From positions 26,722,902-26,786,901 of the forward strand of contig NC_079426.1 in the NCBI RefSeq assembly GCF_026213295.1: a stretch of DNA of 64,000 bases, written 5' to 3'. Shown here piece after piece: positions 1 through 9,927 of the stretch. Each line of letters starts with the position of its first letter. Within the stretch, counting starts at the first letter, position 1. The DNA comes from Gadus chalcogrammus (taxonomy: Eukaryota; Chordata; Actinopteri; Gadiformes; Gadidae). The position numbers and the translations under genes were made by a program. The notes under the pieces are model-generated. The model was not told the origin of the DNA and did not search any database. It worked only from the letters and a program-made list of their open reading frames with translations.

Positions 1-317
1 TTAAAAAATATGTTTCAAATGTTTAAAAAATATGTTTCAAATGTTTTAAAATTATGATCAGAGATGTTTAAAATGTGTAAAATAATTAAGATAGCTTTCA
101 AAACACAGGTCTTTAGAACATTTTTTATTGGGGGGGGGGGGGGCTCAGCTGATTTTTTTTCTCTGAGGGGGGGCTCACTCTCTCACACTTTGAAAACCCC
201 TGAGGTAGGTAATACATTTAAGAGAGAGTGAAGAAGAAGAAGAAGAAATAGAGAGGAAGTGATGGAGGGAGGAATGTTTCTCCAGGGCTCTGGGAAAAGA
301 TTCAAAGTCACTGTTTG
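1..317. other. AT-rich stretch, no gene seen
   Basis: Contains short direct repeats of a tgtttcaaatg-type word near the start, a G-run near 131-143 and a purine-rich GAA patch near 228-255. No open frame resembling a known protein was seen. Confidence 0.5.
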
Positions 318-448
318 GCAAGTCCCAAGTCTTAGCAGTCAAGTCTGAGTCAAGTGCAAGTCAAGACAGGGAAAGGCAAGTCAAGTCCAAGTCCAAGTCA
401 CATCAAAGCCAAGTCGAGTCCAAGTCCCAAAGTTTTTCAAGTCCTAAA
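318..448. repeat. CAAGTC-rich degenerate repeat
   Basis: The hexamer CAAGTC or near variants (CAAGTCC, CGAGTC) recurs through this stretch in irregular register. The same composition recurs at 17,333-17,509, where it ends in a cacatctctg terminus. I infer a fragment of one interspersed DNA-transposon family, probably hAT-like. Neither terminus of this copy is visible. Confidence 0.55.
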
Positions 449-851
449 CAAGTCATTTCAGGGGACACTGCAGGGACCCCTGTCATTTCACTTAATAATG
501 TCATTATTAGGCTATTGATCATAATTACAACATATCACTCTAATGTACAGTGTCATTTCTTATCAATACACTCAATAATATGTTCATTGTTACTGTCTTC
601 AAATGTGTTATATGCGCATGCGCCAAAATCCTATTTTGACTCAGAGGATAAGTGAGAGTGGACGGTGGGTTTGAATTGTATTAATAGGCTACGGAAGGCA
701 CCACTGTGACCCTAACGTTGGTAAAGCTGCGCCTTGACTAGTGTGGCATATGAGCTATGTATGGATGTCTGAAAGGACTGCTTGAGTGGATGTCTGTTAC
801 AGTATACCACAATTTTCCTTAAGGAAATTTTCCTTACCACCCGCCTGTGTC
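449..851. other. Unassigned intergenic stretch
   Basis: No convincing gene. The motif gacactgcagggacccct near 464 resembles the unit of the minisatellite at 18.37-18.62 kb, so a relic of the same repeat may be present. Confidence 0.4.
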
Positions 852-888
852 TTCAGTAGTAGAAGCTGAAGTAGTAGTATTAGTAGCT

Positions 889-919
<31 letters not shown>

Positions 920-986
920 CTGAAGTAGTAGTAGTAAAAGCTGAAGTAATAGTAGTAGCTGAATTTGTAGTACTATTGGTAGTAGT
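852..986 (+). repeat. AGT trinucleotide microsatellite, left half
   Basis: Imperfect (GTA)n interrupted by gctgaa units. The tract stops at 986, where a hAT-like TIR begins, and AGT repeats resume at 10,476. The transposon therefore split a single microsatellite. Confidence 0.85.
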
Positions 987-1599
987 TAGGGCTGTAACGA
1001 TACGCGTATCGAAACTGAAATCGCGACACTCAAAGCCACGAACCTGTCTCGCGGTGTGAGAAGGCAGAAGCGCGATATGCCCTTTCTAACTCTCCGGTCA
1101 AAATGTCTGATTGAAATTTGCTAATAATTGTCTAAATAATAGTCTGCTGACAGCGCCCCCTCCTATGCCGTAAGTATGCGACGAGATGCCCTCTCTGTGA
1201 TGACCGCTCTCCGTGGCTACGGAGGATTGCATTTCTCCACAGCCGTCTAAGTCCTCATATGCGATATGAACGACATTTATCCAGAGTGGGCCAAGCGCGA
1301 AAAAAATTGCCTCTGTGATCCTGTCTCTATTGTTTTGTGTGATTTGACCGGCAGTTGGTCTGCTTACAGGTCGGAATGAAGCAGCCACCGATTATTGACA
1401 GCAGGGCTCTACACTAACTTTTTTTTTCAGGAGCACTCGTGCCCCTAAGTTAAAAAGTTTAGGAGCACAGGAAAAAAAAATGGGGGCACAATAGGTTTTT
1501 GTTTAGAACATTTATTAGCGTGCAGAAATTGCACACACCAACAGCACCAACTTACTAAAGCAAAATTAAGACAAATAAATAGACAAGATTAAATTTAGC

Positions 1600-1851
1600 T
1601 TACACAAAAAAGCACAAATTTCGGCTTCCACCGTACCAGGGGTTATTGGGCTGGGTGCGATTTATATAGAAATCGGGACAGCAAGAACGCATAGTGGACT
1701 CGATGTGTTTCACCACTGCATCGCGTTTCAGATTAGGGTTCCCCGTTATAAACAGAGAGGAGCCTGCCATTGCCGAGTGGGCTTCCTTACAAAATGTACA
1801 GAACATTTTCATGTTCTTAGCATCATAAACTAGCCACCCGAAATCCTTCAA
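1600..1851 (-). pseudogene. hAT transposase TTF-type zinc-finger fragment
   Basis: An 83-residue open segment reads like the TTF-type zinc finger that precedes the catalytic region in ZNF862-like and related hAT transposases. It has an aromatic D-F-G-W start, a C-T-F-C pair, an F-x-T-G turn, K-R-D and a late H-x-E-S-x-x-R segment. No DDE core or dimerisation region follows, so it is a fragment. It lies just inside the left terminus of element B and reads toward that terminus. Assignment to hAT rests on motif spacing only. Product: DNA-binding part of a dead transposase. Confidence 0.6.
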
Positions 1852-2192
1852 CCAGTCGGGGGATGAATTTGTAGACTTAATCGCCTAAACTAACAGCATT
1901 AACTTTCTCCCCGCAGTCTATTCATAATATTGTAATGACCACGGAAGAGGCAGTGAATGAAGTATTGATTAGACAGCGATTTAGATACCTAATAGTTTTT
2001 TTTTTTTTATTATTATATTTACTTATTTATTTATTTATTTTTTCCACAATGTCTTGTTTTTTTAAACGATTTATGATGACTATACTCTGTAAGGTGACCT
2101 TGGGTGTCTTGAAAGGCGCTGTCACACTAAATTTGTACCGGCTGCCAAATTTGTACCAGGCGCGTCATCCATACGTAATCCACTCCCAATCT

Positions 2193-2274
2193 GCCTGGCA
2201 ACAGATGATCGCTTCGTCCGTTGCCTGGCAACAGATGATCGCTTCGTCCGTTGCCTGGCAACGGACGATCGCGT
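2193..2274 (+). repeat. 30-bp tandem repeat in left TIR of element C
   Basis: The unit starting gcctggcaacagatgatcgc repeats at 2,193, 2,223 and 2,253, the third partial and diverged. The right TIR holds only one diverged unit, so the expansion is specific to the left arm. Confidence 0.85.
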
Positions 2275-2297
2275 CGAATGACGTGAACATTCGCAAA

Positions 2298-2350
2298 CCT
2301 TCTATCTAGCGATCCGTTATCTGTATTGTGCTATTTCGTCCTTGACCTGC
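2298..2350 (+). repeat. Direct repeat inside element C, copy 1
   Basis: Contains atctagcgatccgttatctg. A close direct copy occurs at about 9,305-9,350 near the other end of element C. It is direct while the flanking termini are inverted, which is unexpected for a simple TIR element. Confidence 0.7.
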
Positions 2351-2459
2351 TTTAAACACTCAGTTTACTTGCTAATTTTTTTTTTTTTTTAAACTTTTAT
2401 TTTCGTGGTTTTTACACATACAACTTCACACATACAGAAAAAAAATCAGAATAAGTATA

Positions 2460-3545
2460 CACATACAATACGAGAGGGGGCAGCCCTGACGCGTACCCCT
2501 CTGAAGGGCGAAGGGTGTGGACCTGTCCTGGTTCGTTAGAATGGAGGCGGTGGGATGGGCGTATATTAAACGCACCCAGGAAATAAAAGAAGCCCCGAGA
2601 CCGAACTCCTCCATTACCTTGAGCAGGTACCCCCACTCAACCTGGTCGAAAGCCTTTTCCGCGTCCAGGCACAAAACGGCTTGTTTGGAAGAGCTGTCAA
2701 ATTTGTTATACATTATATTTAGGACTCTTCTAACATTAAAAAATGAGAACCTATTGGGGATGAACCCGGTCTGATCTGTGTGAATAATGGATTCTATAAA
2801 CTTGTTTAGTCTAATTGCCAGAATTTTTGTGAAAATCTTAAAATCCAAGTTAAGCATAGAAATTGGTCGATATGAGGACGGGTTAGTTTCCTCCCTGTCC
2901 TGTTTCAACAAGAGAGAAATGTTTGCGTTATACAGTGTTGGTGGGAGCCTCTTCACTTCGATTGAGTCAGAAAACATTCTATGCAGGATCGGGGTTACCT
3001 GGTCTGCAAACTTCTTATAGAATTCGACCACGTAACCATCTGGCCCAGGACTCTTGCCGTTATGCAGCGACCTAATAGCGTCTGTGATTTCGGCAGGGGA
3101 CATCACAGAGTTTAAGGCCTCGCGGGAGGCGCCGTCTAGTTTTGGTATGTCTAGCTTTTTTAACCATGCGTCAATATCACCATCAGCTTTGGATTTATAC
3201 AGCTCCTTGTAGTATTCCTTAAAGCGATTATTTATCTGTTTCGGATCAGTTAAAGGCATACCCCCACTAGATTTTATTGTATGTATGGATCTGCTGGCTT
3301 GTTGCCCTCTGAGCTGGCGGGCTAACAAAGTATGTGGTTTGTCCCCTAATTCAAAATAACGTTGTTTAAGTCTGAGAAGCTGATCACTGACTTGACTAGT
3401 TAAAATAGTGTTATACTCGTGTTTAAGACTAAGAATATTTTGCAAAGTTTGGGGGTTATTCGTGTTTCTGTATAAAGTCTCCAGCGAAGAGAGCTCCAAG
3501 TCAACCTCCTTTAAACGTCTTTCCCTAGATTTCTTTAAAAACCCT
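2460..3545 (-). pseudogene. L1 ORF2 reverse transcriptase, N-terminal part
   Basis: L1-clade reverse transcriptase, the enzyme that copies LINE RNA at the nicked target. Visible blocks in order are K-S-P-G-P-D-G (finger), S-Y-R-P-I-S-M-L-N (palm), Q-T-G-F-I-P-N-R, the catalytic A-box region D-A-E-K-A-F-D-Q-V-E-W and R-Q-G-C-P-L-S. The chain then leaves the family consensus near 2,460 and ends in a low-complexity hydrophobic tail, so the second catalytic aspartate pair is missing. Upstream, an in-frame TAG near 3,545 separates it from the endonuclease. Its frame agrees with the endonuclease only after a shift near 3,638. It cannot encode an active enzyme. Confidence 0.9.
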
Positions 3546-3637
3546 TCCTATGAAATGATATAACCACTCATGACCACTCTAAAAGTTTCCCACAATGTGG
3601 AGTCAGAGACATCCGAGGTATCATTGGTCTCCAAATA

Positions 3638-4458
3638 ATCAGTGATTGTATGTATTTACAAAAATTTCCGTCATTGAGCAGTGAGGGGCGTAGCCGGCAA
3701 TTAGCTCGCTGCTTGGATCTTTTAAAGTCAAGAATAATAGCTGTTGGGGCATGATCCGAGATCAGGATGTTGTGATATTTGGTGTCTATTACATTGGGTA
3801 AGAGTTTTGAGTCTAATAAAAAATAATCAATACGAGAATACGAATTGTGCATTTTTGAAAAAAAGGAATAGTCTCTGTCTGTGGGGTGTTGTATTCTCCA
3901 GATGTCAACTAAATTAGTAGTTGAAATCAAGTTTTTCAGAACTGTAGATGCATTAGAAGGGTAGCTCGTTTTCTTTGACGACCTGTCCAGACACCAATCA
4001 AGGATTACATTGTAGTCCCCCGCAGCAATCACATTTGTGCCCGAAAGGTCAGGTAACGTATCAAAGGTTTTGCGGAAAAAGGCAGCGTCATCAATATTCG
4101 GACCGTAAATGTTAAGCGTTACATGAACAGAGCAAAGGTACCCAGTCACTATAAGAAAACGACCATTTGGGTCACTTATTGTAGAGACATGTTTAAAATC
4201 TATGTTTTTCTTAATAATAATTGCCACACCGCGTGCTTTGCTTGAAAATGCGGATTGAAATATCTGGTCCGCCCATCTACATCGCAGCCGGTTCCGCTCT
4301 GACGGTCTAATGTGAGTTTCTTGGAGGAACGCAATATCAGCCGATAGGGATTTAAGATGCGAGAACACTTTAGCTCGTTTAATTGGATGACCCATGCCAC
4401 GCACGTTCCAGCTCACCATAGTAACCCCCCCACGTGTATCATCACCCCCGGGTACCAT
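3638..4458 (-). pseudogene. L1 ORF2 AP endonuclease domain
   Basis: Apurinic-like endonuclease that nicks target DNA for target-primed reverse transcription. The catalytic landmarks are all visible in order: S-W-N-V-R-G near the N-terminus, L-Q-E-T-H, the G-D-Y-N box, S-R-I-D-Y-F-L-L and the closing I-S-D-H. Domain length is close to the usual ~230 residues. After N-D-G-N-F-C-K-Y-I-Q the frame slips near 3,638 and the correct continuation runs in another frame. The endonuclease itself looks complete, but the ORF2 polyprotein is broken downstream. The probable start lies near the first methionines, about 700 bp after ORF1. Confidence 0.9.
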
Positions 4459-5155
4459 ACAAAGTTATAATTCGAAATACCCGTGCAGTGACACCATAGT
4501 TTGCCCCAAACAAAAACACAGTTAGACCACTAATACAAAAACACATACATCCCTTGAACATGCCCTCCCATCCTCCCCACTTTCCCAAACAAAGTGAGGG
4601 AAAATACCCTAGCATACTGTAACTGGGGGTTACTCCAGCCATCTAGCCTATTCAGCCCAAAGGGCAGCTAAATGCTATGCTGTAGAACCGCTAGCTAGTT
4701 AAGAACTTAGCTGCCCCCCCTCCGATGTACAAATAAAAGTATCAAACATAGTAACGTTTCCCTTAAAATAAAATAAAAGAACAGGGACCCATCCTGTACA
4801 ATCAACCTGCTTCCGGAACATGTTAAGTCACATTTAACACCAACAAAACCATCAAACCATCAAAACTAAACATACATATAGCCCAGCGCTGAACCTGTAA
4901 GTAAATATGTGTCCGTGGCTCAGCTTTAGCTCGTGCATGGCCCGGGCTCACGTTAGCCGATGCACGCAGTCTATTCAGTGTCGGCGGGATGGACATAGAT
5001 GAACACGAACAAAGTCTGTGCAGCTGGGCTTAAGATACTGTCCTCTGGCTTCAAGCCTACCCCACAATAAAGTGACCATGGTTCCCAGTCGAGGTTGGAT
5101 GTGAAAGTTGGTCCGAACACCCACTAGCCAAAGTTAGCCAACCCCGACAAAGTTA
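4459..5155 (-). other. L1 inter-ORF spacer
   Basis: About 700 bp between the ORF1 stop and the ORF2 start with no long open frame. This is long for an L1 inter-ORF gap and probably includes degenerate or extra sequence. Nothing else is recognised. Confidence 0.5.
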
Positions 5156-6011
5156 TCACACTGGCGCCACCGACCTGCCCGGCATGTTGTCGGCAAACCT
5201 CTTAGCCTCCTCCAGGGTATTGAGTATTGATGTATCGGTGCCCTGGGTAACACGGAGCCGAGCGGGATAGATGAATCCGGTCCGCAGGCCTGCCTCTCTT
5301 AGCCTCTTCCTCGCGTCCTCGAAGAGCTGGCGCCGCTTCATTATCTCCGCCGGGAGGTCTGGAAAGATATGAATTTGCTTCCCCTTGTAGCTCAGCGGGT
5401 ATTTTTGTTGTGACAGCCGCATTATCTGATCCTTCAGCCGGTAGCTGTGGATCTTGGCTATCATGACTCTGGGGCGTGCGGGGTCAGTAGCCGGCTGAGC
5501 TCCCAGTCTATGCGCTCGGTCAATCTCTATTGGGTTCGGGAAGTTTTCTGCCCCCAATAAATCTTTAATGAAGCTGGCGAAAAATTCTGTGGGGCGACCA
5601 CCTTCAGCTCTTTCTGGTAGCCCGACCACTTTTATGTTTTGGCGCCTTGAGCGCGCCTCAAGATCAATCACTTTGTCCTGGAGAAGCTTGTTAGCATTCT
5701 CCAGCCGTAGCCCCTGTTGCTCTAGGATAGATAGCCGGGTATCGTGGTCGCTGCTTGCTTCTTCCACCGTAGCTATCCGTTGACCGTGTTCAGTCAGGGT
5801 AGCCTGCGTGATTTGAAGAGACACCTCCAGTGCTTGAAATCCATCGTCCATTGTTCTTGCTCATGTCGCTTATGGCTGTGAGAATGACGGCCAAGTCAGG
5901 GGTACCATCCGCTGATAGCATGGTTAGCTCGGGTACCCCGTCGCCAGCCCCCTCGTCGGCCGACGGAGATGCTGGGCTTTCATCATTAGTTCTCGGCTTT
6001 TTACGGACCAT
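5156..6011 (-). pseudogene. L1 ORF1 RNA-binding protein, frameshifted
   Basis: L1 ORF1p is the nucleic-acid chaperone that trimerises on LINE RNA. The segment from 5,851 down has a heptad-rich coiled coil (L-S-I-L-E-Q-Q, L-E-N-A-N-K-L-L-Q-D), then the RRM-like hallmark S-R-R-Q-N-I-K-V-V-G-L-P, an R-A-H-R-L-G motif and P-R-V-M-I-A-K-I, then a C-terminal domain rich in basic residues. The N-terminus, starting M-V-R-K-K-P near 6,011, is in another frame. The shift lies near 5,850-5,860, where a downstream ATG overlaps. About 285 residues in all, normal for fish L1 ORF1. A downstream start could still give a shorter 231-residue protein. Confidence 0.88.
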
Positions 6012-6082
6012 TATGTTTCGTTGCCGGTAGAAACGTATGCAGCCTCACTTAAGGCAGGTCAAGGAGGGGGGTGGGGGTGTGG

Positions 6083-6332
6083 CCCTGAGCAGCTTGTAGC
6101 CACTGACAGTACCATGCGCTCTGTTTACGGTGGATGTATCGCAATGGCTCGTAGAAACCCATATTATACATAGATATCTATATCATATAATATATAATAT
6201 TATCACCTGGCCCTGAGCAGCTTGTAGCCACGGTACCATGCGCTCTGTTTACGGTGGATGTATCGCAATGGCTCTTAGAGACCCATATTATACATAGATA
6301 TCTATATCATATAATATATAATATATATTATC
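6083..6332 (+). repeat. Tandem duplication, ~125-bp unit, two copies
   Basis: The block starting ggccctgagcagcttgtagc at about 6,083 recurs at about 6,211. Each copy ends in an AT-rich palindromic tract (catagatatctatat) before attatcac. Differences are few, so the duplication is fairly recent. Confidence 0.85.
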
Positions 6333-6399
6333 ACGGCCAAAAGCTGTGTGAGCCTCCAGACGATAGGTTATTATGAATCTCAAACGACCGCGTCTACTT

Positions 6400-7301
6400 C
6401 AGATTGATGTGGAAGTGGAAGAACCAGAGACGTCGGAGAACCCGACGAAGTCCTTTGTGATTCATTATATCGTCTGGACGCGCACACAGCTTTTGGCCGT
6501 GATGTATTATTTGATATAGATATCTATGTATTATATGATATTATTTAGATATAGAGCAGAGCTCCAGGTCTGTAACGCAAGTGTTGTACACTTCCTTGTT
6601 ATTTGGATAACCGTTCTGCTGTTGGTGTTATGGCATAACACGTCGGACTCTCGTCTCTGGTATTTCTACAACGAGACTCGTATTGGGGGTTATCTCAGCC
6701 ATGGTTGAGAATGAATTGGGGGAAAGGAACTTTGGCTTTGACTCCCTGAAGTAGGCTACATGAACCACGACATGGAGGAGAAAGGGATTGTTGGCCGCGA
6801 ATGTATCCCGCTTGAGCCCTGCTTCCCGCCGCTTCGGCAGCGGTCAGCGCTAATCACCGCATCCTGAAGCCGAGGCGGTGGTCCATATGGCTCCGGCGGG
6901 AGACGACCGCGGTCAACAATCCCTTTCTCCTCCATGTCGTGGTTCATGACTTCAGGGAGTCAAAGCCAAAGTTCCTTTCCCCCAATTCATTCTCAACCAT
7001 GGCTGAGATAACCCCCACTACGGGTCTAGTTGTAGAAATACCATAGACGAGAGTCCGACGTGTTATGCCATCACACCAACAGCAGAACGGTTATCCAAAT
7101 AACAAGGAAGTGTACAACACTTGCGTTACAGTCTTGGAGCTCTATATCTAAATAATATCATATAATACATAGATATCAATATCAAATAATACATATTATC
7201 ACGGCCAAAAGCTGTGTGCACGTCCAGACGATATAATGAATCACAAAGGACTTCGTCGGGTTCTCCGACGTCTCTGGTTCTTCCACTTCCACATCAATCT
7301 G
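6400..7301. repeat. Giant inverted repeat, ~395-bp arms
   Basis: The left arm runs from about 6,400 to 6,793 and the right arm from about 6,914 to 7,301, with a ~120-bp spacer. The arms start and end with cagattgatgtggaagtgg and its reverse complement and are highly similar throughout, with few substitutions and small indels. A smaller inverted pair around cacggccaaaagctgtgtg (6,332 and 6,503, with a further copy at 7,199) is embedded. Neither arm has a recognisable protein. Confidence 0.9.
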
Positions 7302-7347
7302 TAGTAGACAGAACCGCGCGCTGCCTGCTGCCTGCTGCCGGCGCAAG

Positions 7348-7385
7348 GCACCACCGCCCGGCTGCCCGCTGCCGGGCGGTGGTGC
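7348..7385. repeat. GC-rich perfect hairpin
   Basis: Perfect 15-bp arms (gcaccaccgcccggc and its complement) with an 8-base loop, inside a GC-rich island at 7,310-7,440 that contrasts with the AT-rich surroundings. Function unknown. Confidence 0.85.
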
Positions 7386-7439
7386 TTCGCGGCGGTGGTG
7401 CCTCGCGCCGCGGCAACCGGTGGCAGGCAGCATGTCGCA

Positions 7440-8237
7440 GTTCATGTACTTCGATGTCGTTCTGCCATTGCATTCAAAATTCTGTAACTAGCCTGTTACT
7501 ACGAACTAAGTGTGGCATTAGGGGAAAAAAACAAGCTAACCGACAACGCCACCCTAGGGATTGCACCCAGGGATATACTAATCAATTAAATCCAAACAAT
7601 TATATAGCACACACGTTCGTTTGACTGACGGCACCAGAGACGAAGTTCCAAAAATAGGTTGTTTTTATTAACTAAAACATGCGTGTTCCACATGTAAAAA
7701 ACAGGATAAATTAAATCAATTGGTATGTAGGGGATAGACAGGATGGTTAGGGCTGAGGCTTACCAGCAGGGGGCAAGATACCAGGAGACGGAGGGGGGAG
7801 ACACATAAACACCAACCAGTCACTCGTGCTCGCACATACACACAGCAACACAGGATCAAAATGATAAAAGAGAAATTCCAAGAGGACACACGTGAAACCA
7901 CACTCGGGAAGGGGGCACCACCACCTAAAGGATCTAGTTGCCTCCCTGCGGTGGGCACTCAGCGCCTGGAAACGAAGGAACAAAGAGAGATGAGGGCAGA
8001 TACAAACGACCAAACAAAACAATAAACACAACTACACAAAATGTAATTCACAAAAAGGAAATGAGTAAGAAAACAAAATATAACACAAACACACAAACCA
8101 GGCCAAAAAGGATCTTAAACATGCGTGATAGCCCACTGGTTATCCGCAGCTATAAAAAAGGCCTCCTGCCAGTGGCTTAACAGAAGCAGGGCTCAAAACA
8201 AACCATAAACAGAATCCCCCAAATTAAACCAAACACT
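7440..8237. other. Unassigned interior of element C
   Basis: No protein recognised. The stretch is A/C-rich on the + strand with scattered short open frames that look like chance. Confidence 0.4.
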
Positions 8238-8574
8238 TCCCCAGGACAAACACGCACGCACTCGCCAACACTCTACACACACACACACACGCACACCGAC
8301 ACACACTAGTTGCGACACGGACAGATGGAAACACACAAGGACAAGTCAACAGACAGATCACGTTCAAAGAGTGGTCGTTAGCGTCTTCGTCGCTATCCTC
8401 CAGGCTAGCCCAGGACAAACACGCACGCACTCGCCAACACTCTACAAACACACACACCGACACACACTAGTTGCGACACGGACAGGTGGAAACACACAAG
8501 GACAAGTCAACAGACAGATCACGTTCAGATAGTGGTCGTTGGCGTCTTCGTCGCTATCCTCCAGGCTAGCCCAG
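8238..8574 (+). repeat. Tandem duplication, ~168-bp unit
   Basis: The block from ccaggacaaacacgcacgca to cctccaggctag occurs at about 8,240-8,407 and again at 8,408-8,574, and a third partial copy begins at 8,569. The unit holds a short CA-rich tract whose length differs between copies. Confidence 0.88.
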
Positions 8575-9304
8575 GACAGTTGGGCAGCTTTGGTGGTAAA
8601 CAACGGGTGGCAAAAACAGCAGTCGGCAACGACACAATCGGCAGTACCAGGAAGTTGGGAACTTCCTACTTAAGCCAGCGGCTCACAGCGCACCGCTGAA
8701 TGTTAGCATTCGGTTGGAATCCACACCGAGACTGTTACGCGATCAACAACCTGCACGCATCACCAACCAAGGCAGGGCACCAGCAGGCACCAGCAAGCAA
8801 CAGGCACAAGCGCGGTAGCAAGTGGCCTGGAGGGGCGTAGCAGGAAATAACGAGGAGACAAATTGTGGCACCTCCCGACACAAAAAGCTACCTCAGAATA
8901 AATAAGGTGGAGACGCAAGCCATTGGCTGTGACGGCCCTGATCATTACAAAGGGCTCTGCCCCTGCGTCTCACCACATAAGCAACTACCATACACGTATT
9001 AGCATTTAGCACTAGCTCAATCACGACTCCTTCAGAATTCTTGTGGGTGGTTACGAACCAACCAAGTGGGCAGGGCCATGAATAATAGTTTGACAACGCT
9101 ACGTCACAGTGTCACCTTATCCAGATTGGCTAATTTCTTCTGCCTTTTTCCTTTCATTGCCTATTGCATTCAGCAGACAAACTGCATAGATTTCAAACTT
9201 ACCACAGCTCACAAACTTATTCAGACCTATGTTATTTAACAAACAACAGGAAAAATGTGATTTTAATGGCATGGGCTCTTTAAGGAACCCAACAAAACAT
9301 TACA
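8575..9304. other. Unassigned interior of element C
   Basis: No gene, repeat array or RNA signature recognised. Confidence 0.4.
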
Positions 9305-9868
9305 TTATCTAGCGATCCGTTAACTGTATTATGTTATTTCGTCTTTGGCAACATGAGCGCGAATGTTTTTTGAAACCTGCCCGGCAACGGACGACGCGAT
9401 CATCTGCTGACAGGCAGGTTTGGAATGGATTACGTATGGATGACGCGCCCGGTACAAATTTGGCAGCCGGTACAAATTTAGTGTGACAGCGCCTCTAAAT
9501 TAAATGTATTATTATTATTATTAATAAACCGTCGGAACACACAAGACTGGTAACCATAGCAACGTAGGTAAACAAACCCCGCTAAACCCTCGCGTAGCGC
9601 GGGGAGCGCTACGGCCATGATATTATGTATACAATTATATTATATACTATTCTATATAGAGCTCGGGGAGTCGCAAACGGCAACAATCACTTTCTCCTCC
9701 ATGCTGCGGTTCACCCCGGATTGCACTGCAGGGAACGGTTGGCCGGTTGAAAACCGATTGGCTGTTACGTTACGCACGTCACTCAGTGGCCACGCTGTTG
9801 AACGCTGATTGGCTGTCATCACGCGAATGTCGCGGCAAAGTTTAAATATTTCATTTTCATTTTTATTT

Positions 9869-9927
9869 CCGGTAGAATAAAGTACCCATCCTGTCAATTT
9901 GACAGGATGGGTACTTTATTCTACCGG
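9869..9927. repeat. Perfect palindrome, 29-bp arms, at A/B junction
   Basis: Left arm 9,869-9,897, one centre base, right arm 9,899-9,927, with no mismatch. The right arm is normal element A sequence, present in the sister copy near 38,592. The left arm is therefore an inverted copy of the flank that replaces the expected right end of element B. Confidence 0.95.

Larger units (their letters stand above)
2375..6075 (-). mobile_element. L1-clade LINE, minus strand, internally deleted
   Basis: On the minus strand the order is ORF1, spacer, AP endonuclease, reverse transcriptase, then an abrupt jump to a short 3' region with AATAAA and a poly(A) tail (+ strand T-run near 2,377-2,390). The RT stops just after the R-Q-G-C-P-L-S motif, so the catalytic FADD box, thumb and C-terminus are lost by an internal deletion. 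The 5' boundary near 6,050-6,075 is approximate and no clear target duplication was found. It lies inside element C. Confidence 0.85.
2120..9488. mobile_element. Element C: unclassified DNA element with ~150-bp TIRs
   Basis: Begins tgtcacactaaatttg and ends with the reverse complement. The inverted match continues, with few differences, for about 150 bp (2,120-2,290 against about 9,340-9,488). Direct 4-bp gcgc flanks both ends (2,116-2,119 and 9,489-9,492) inside an L2 tail. Ends of form TGT...ACA with a 4-bp duplication are known for Ginger-type elements, but no integrase is seen here, so the class is open. The interior holds an L1, tandem duplications and a giant inverted repeat. Confidence 0.65.
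1996..9521 (+). mobile_element. L2-type LINE/SINE 3' tail, split by element C
   Basis: The segment ccttgggtgtcttgaaaggc ending near 2,119 and its continuation ctctaaattaaatgtatt followed by ATT repeats (9,493-9,521) match the 3' end of the L2 LINE at 34.30-34.36 kb. It is inserted in element B: the undamaged sister sequence at 18,830 reads through as gatacctaataaaccg, and a taata-like duplication flanks the insert. Only the terminal ~150 bases are present, as is usual for heavily 5'-truncated LINE copies. Confidence 0.65.
1402..9897. mobile_element. hAT-like element B remnant nested in A
   Basis: Starts with cagggctctacactaac directly after attgacag (1,394-1,401). The right flank carries tttgacag (9,898-9,905), a 7/8 match to an 8-bp duplication. 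The empty site in the sister copy of A near 38,590 supports this boundary. The left part holds a TTF-type zinc-finger coding remnant. A module starting agtctattcataatattg near 1,914 is shared with copies at 18.76, 25.74 and 41.6 kb. The expected right TIR is absent: the last 29 bases are an inverted copy of the flanking target. Confidence 0.7.

Noticed and set aside
847..1059. 70-residue valine-rich frame
   Set aside because: Translation of the AGT microsatellite and a hAT end; no domain.
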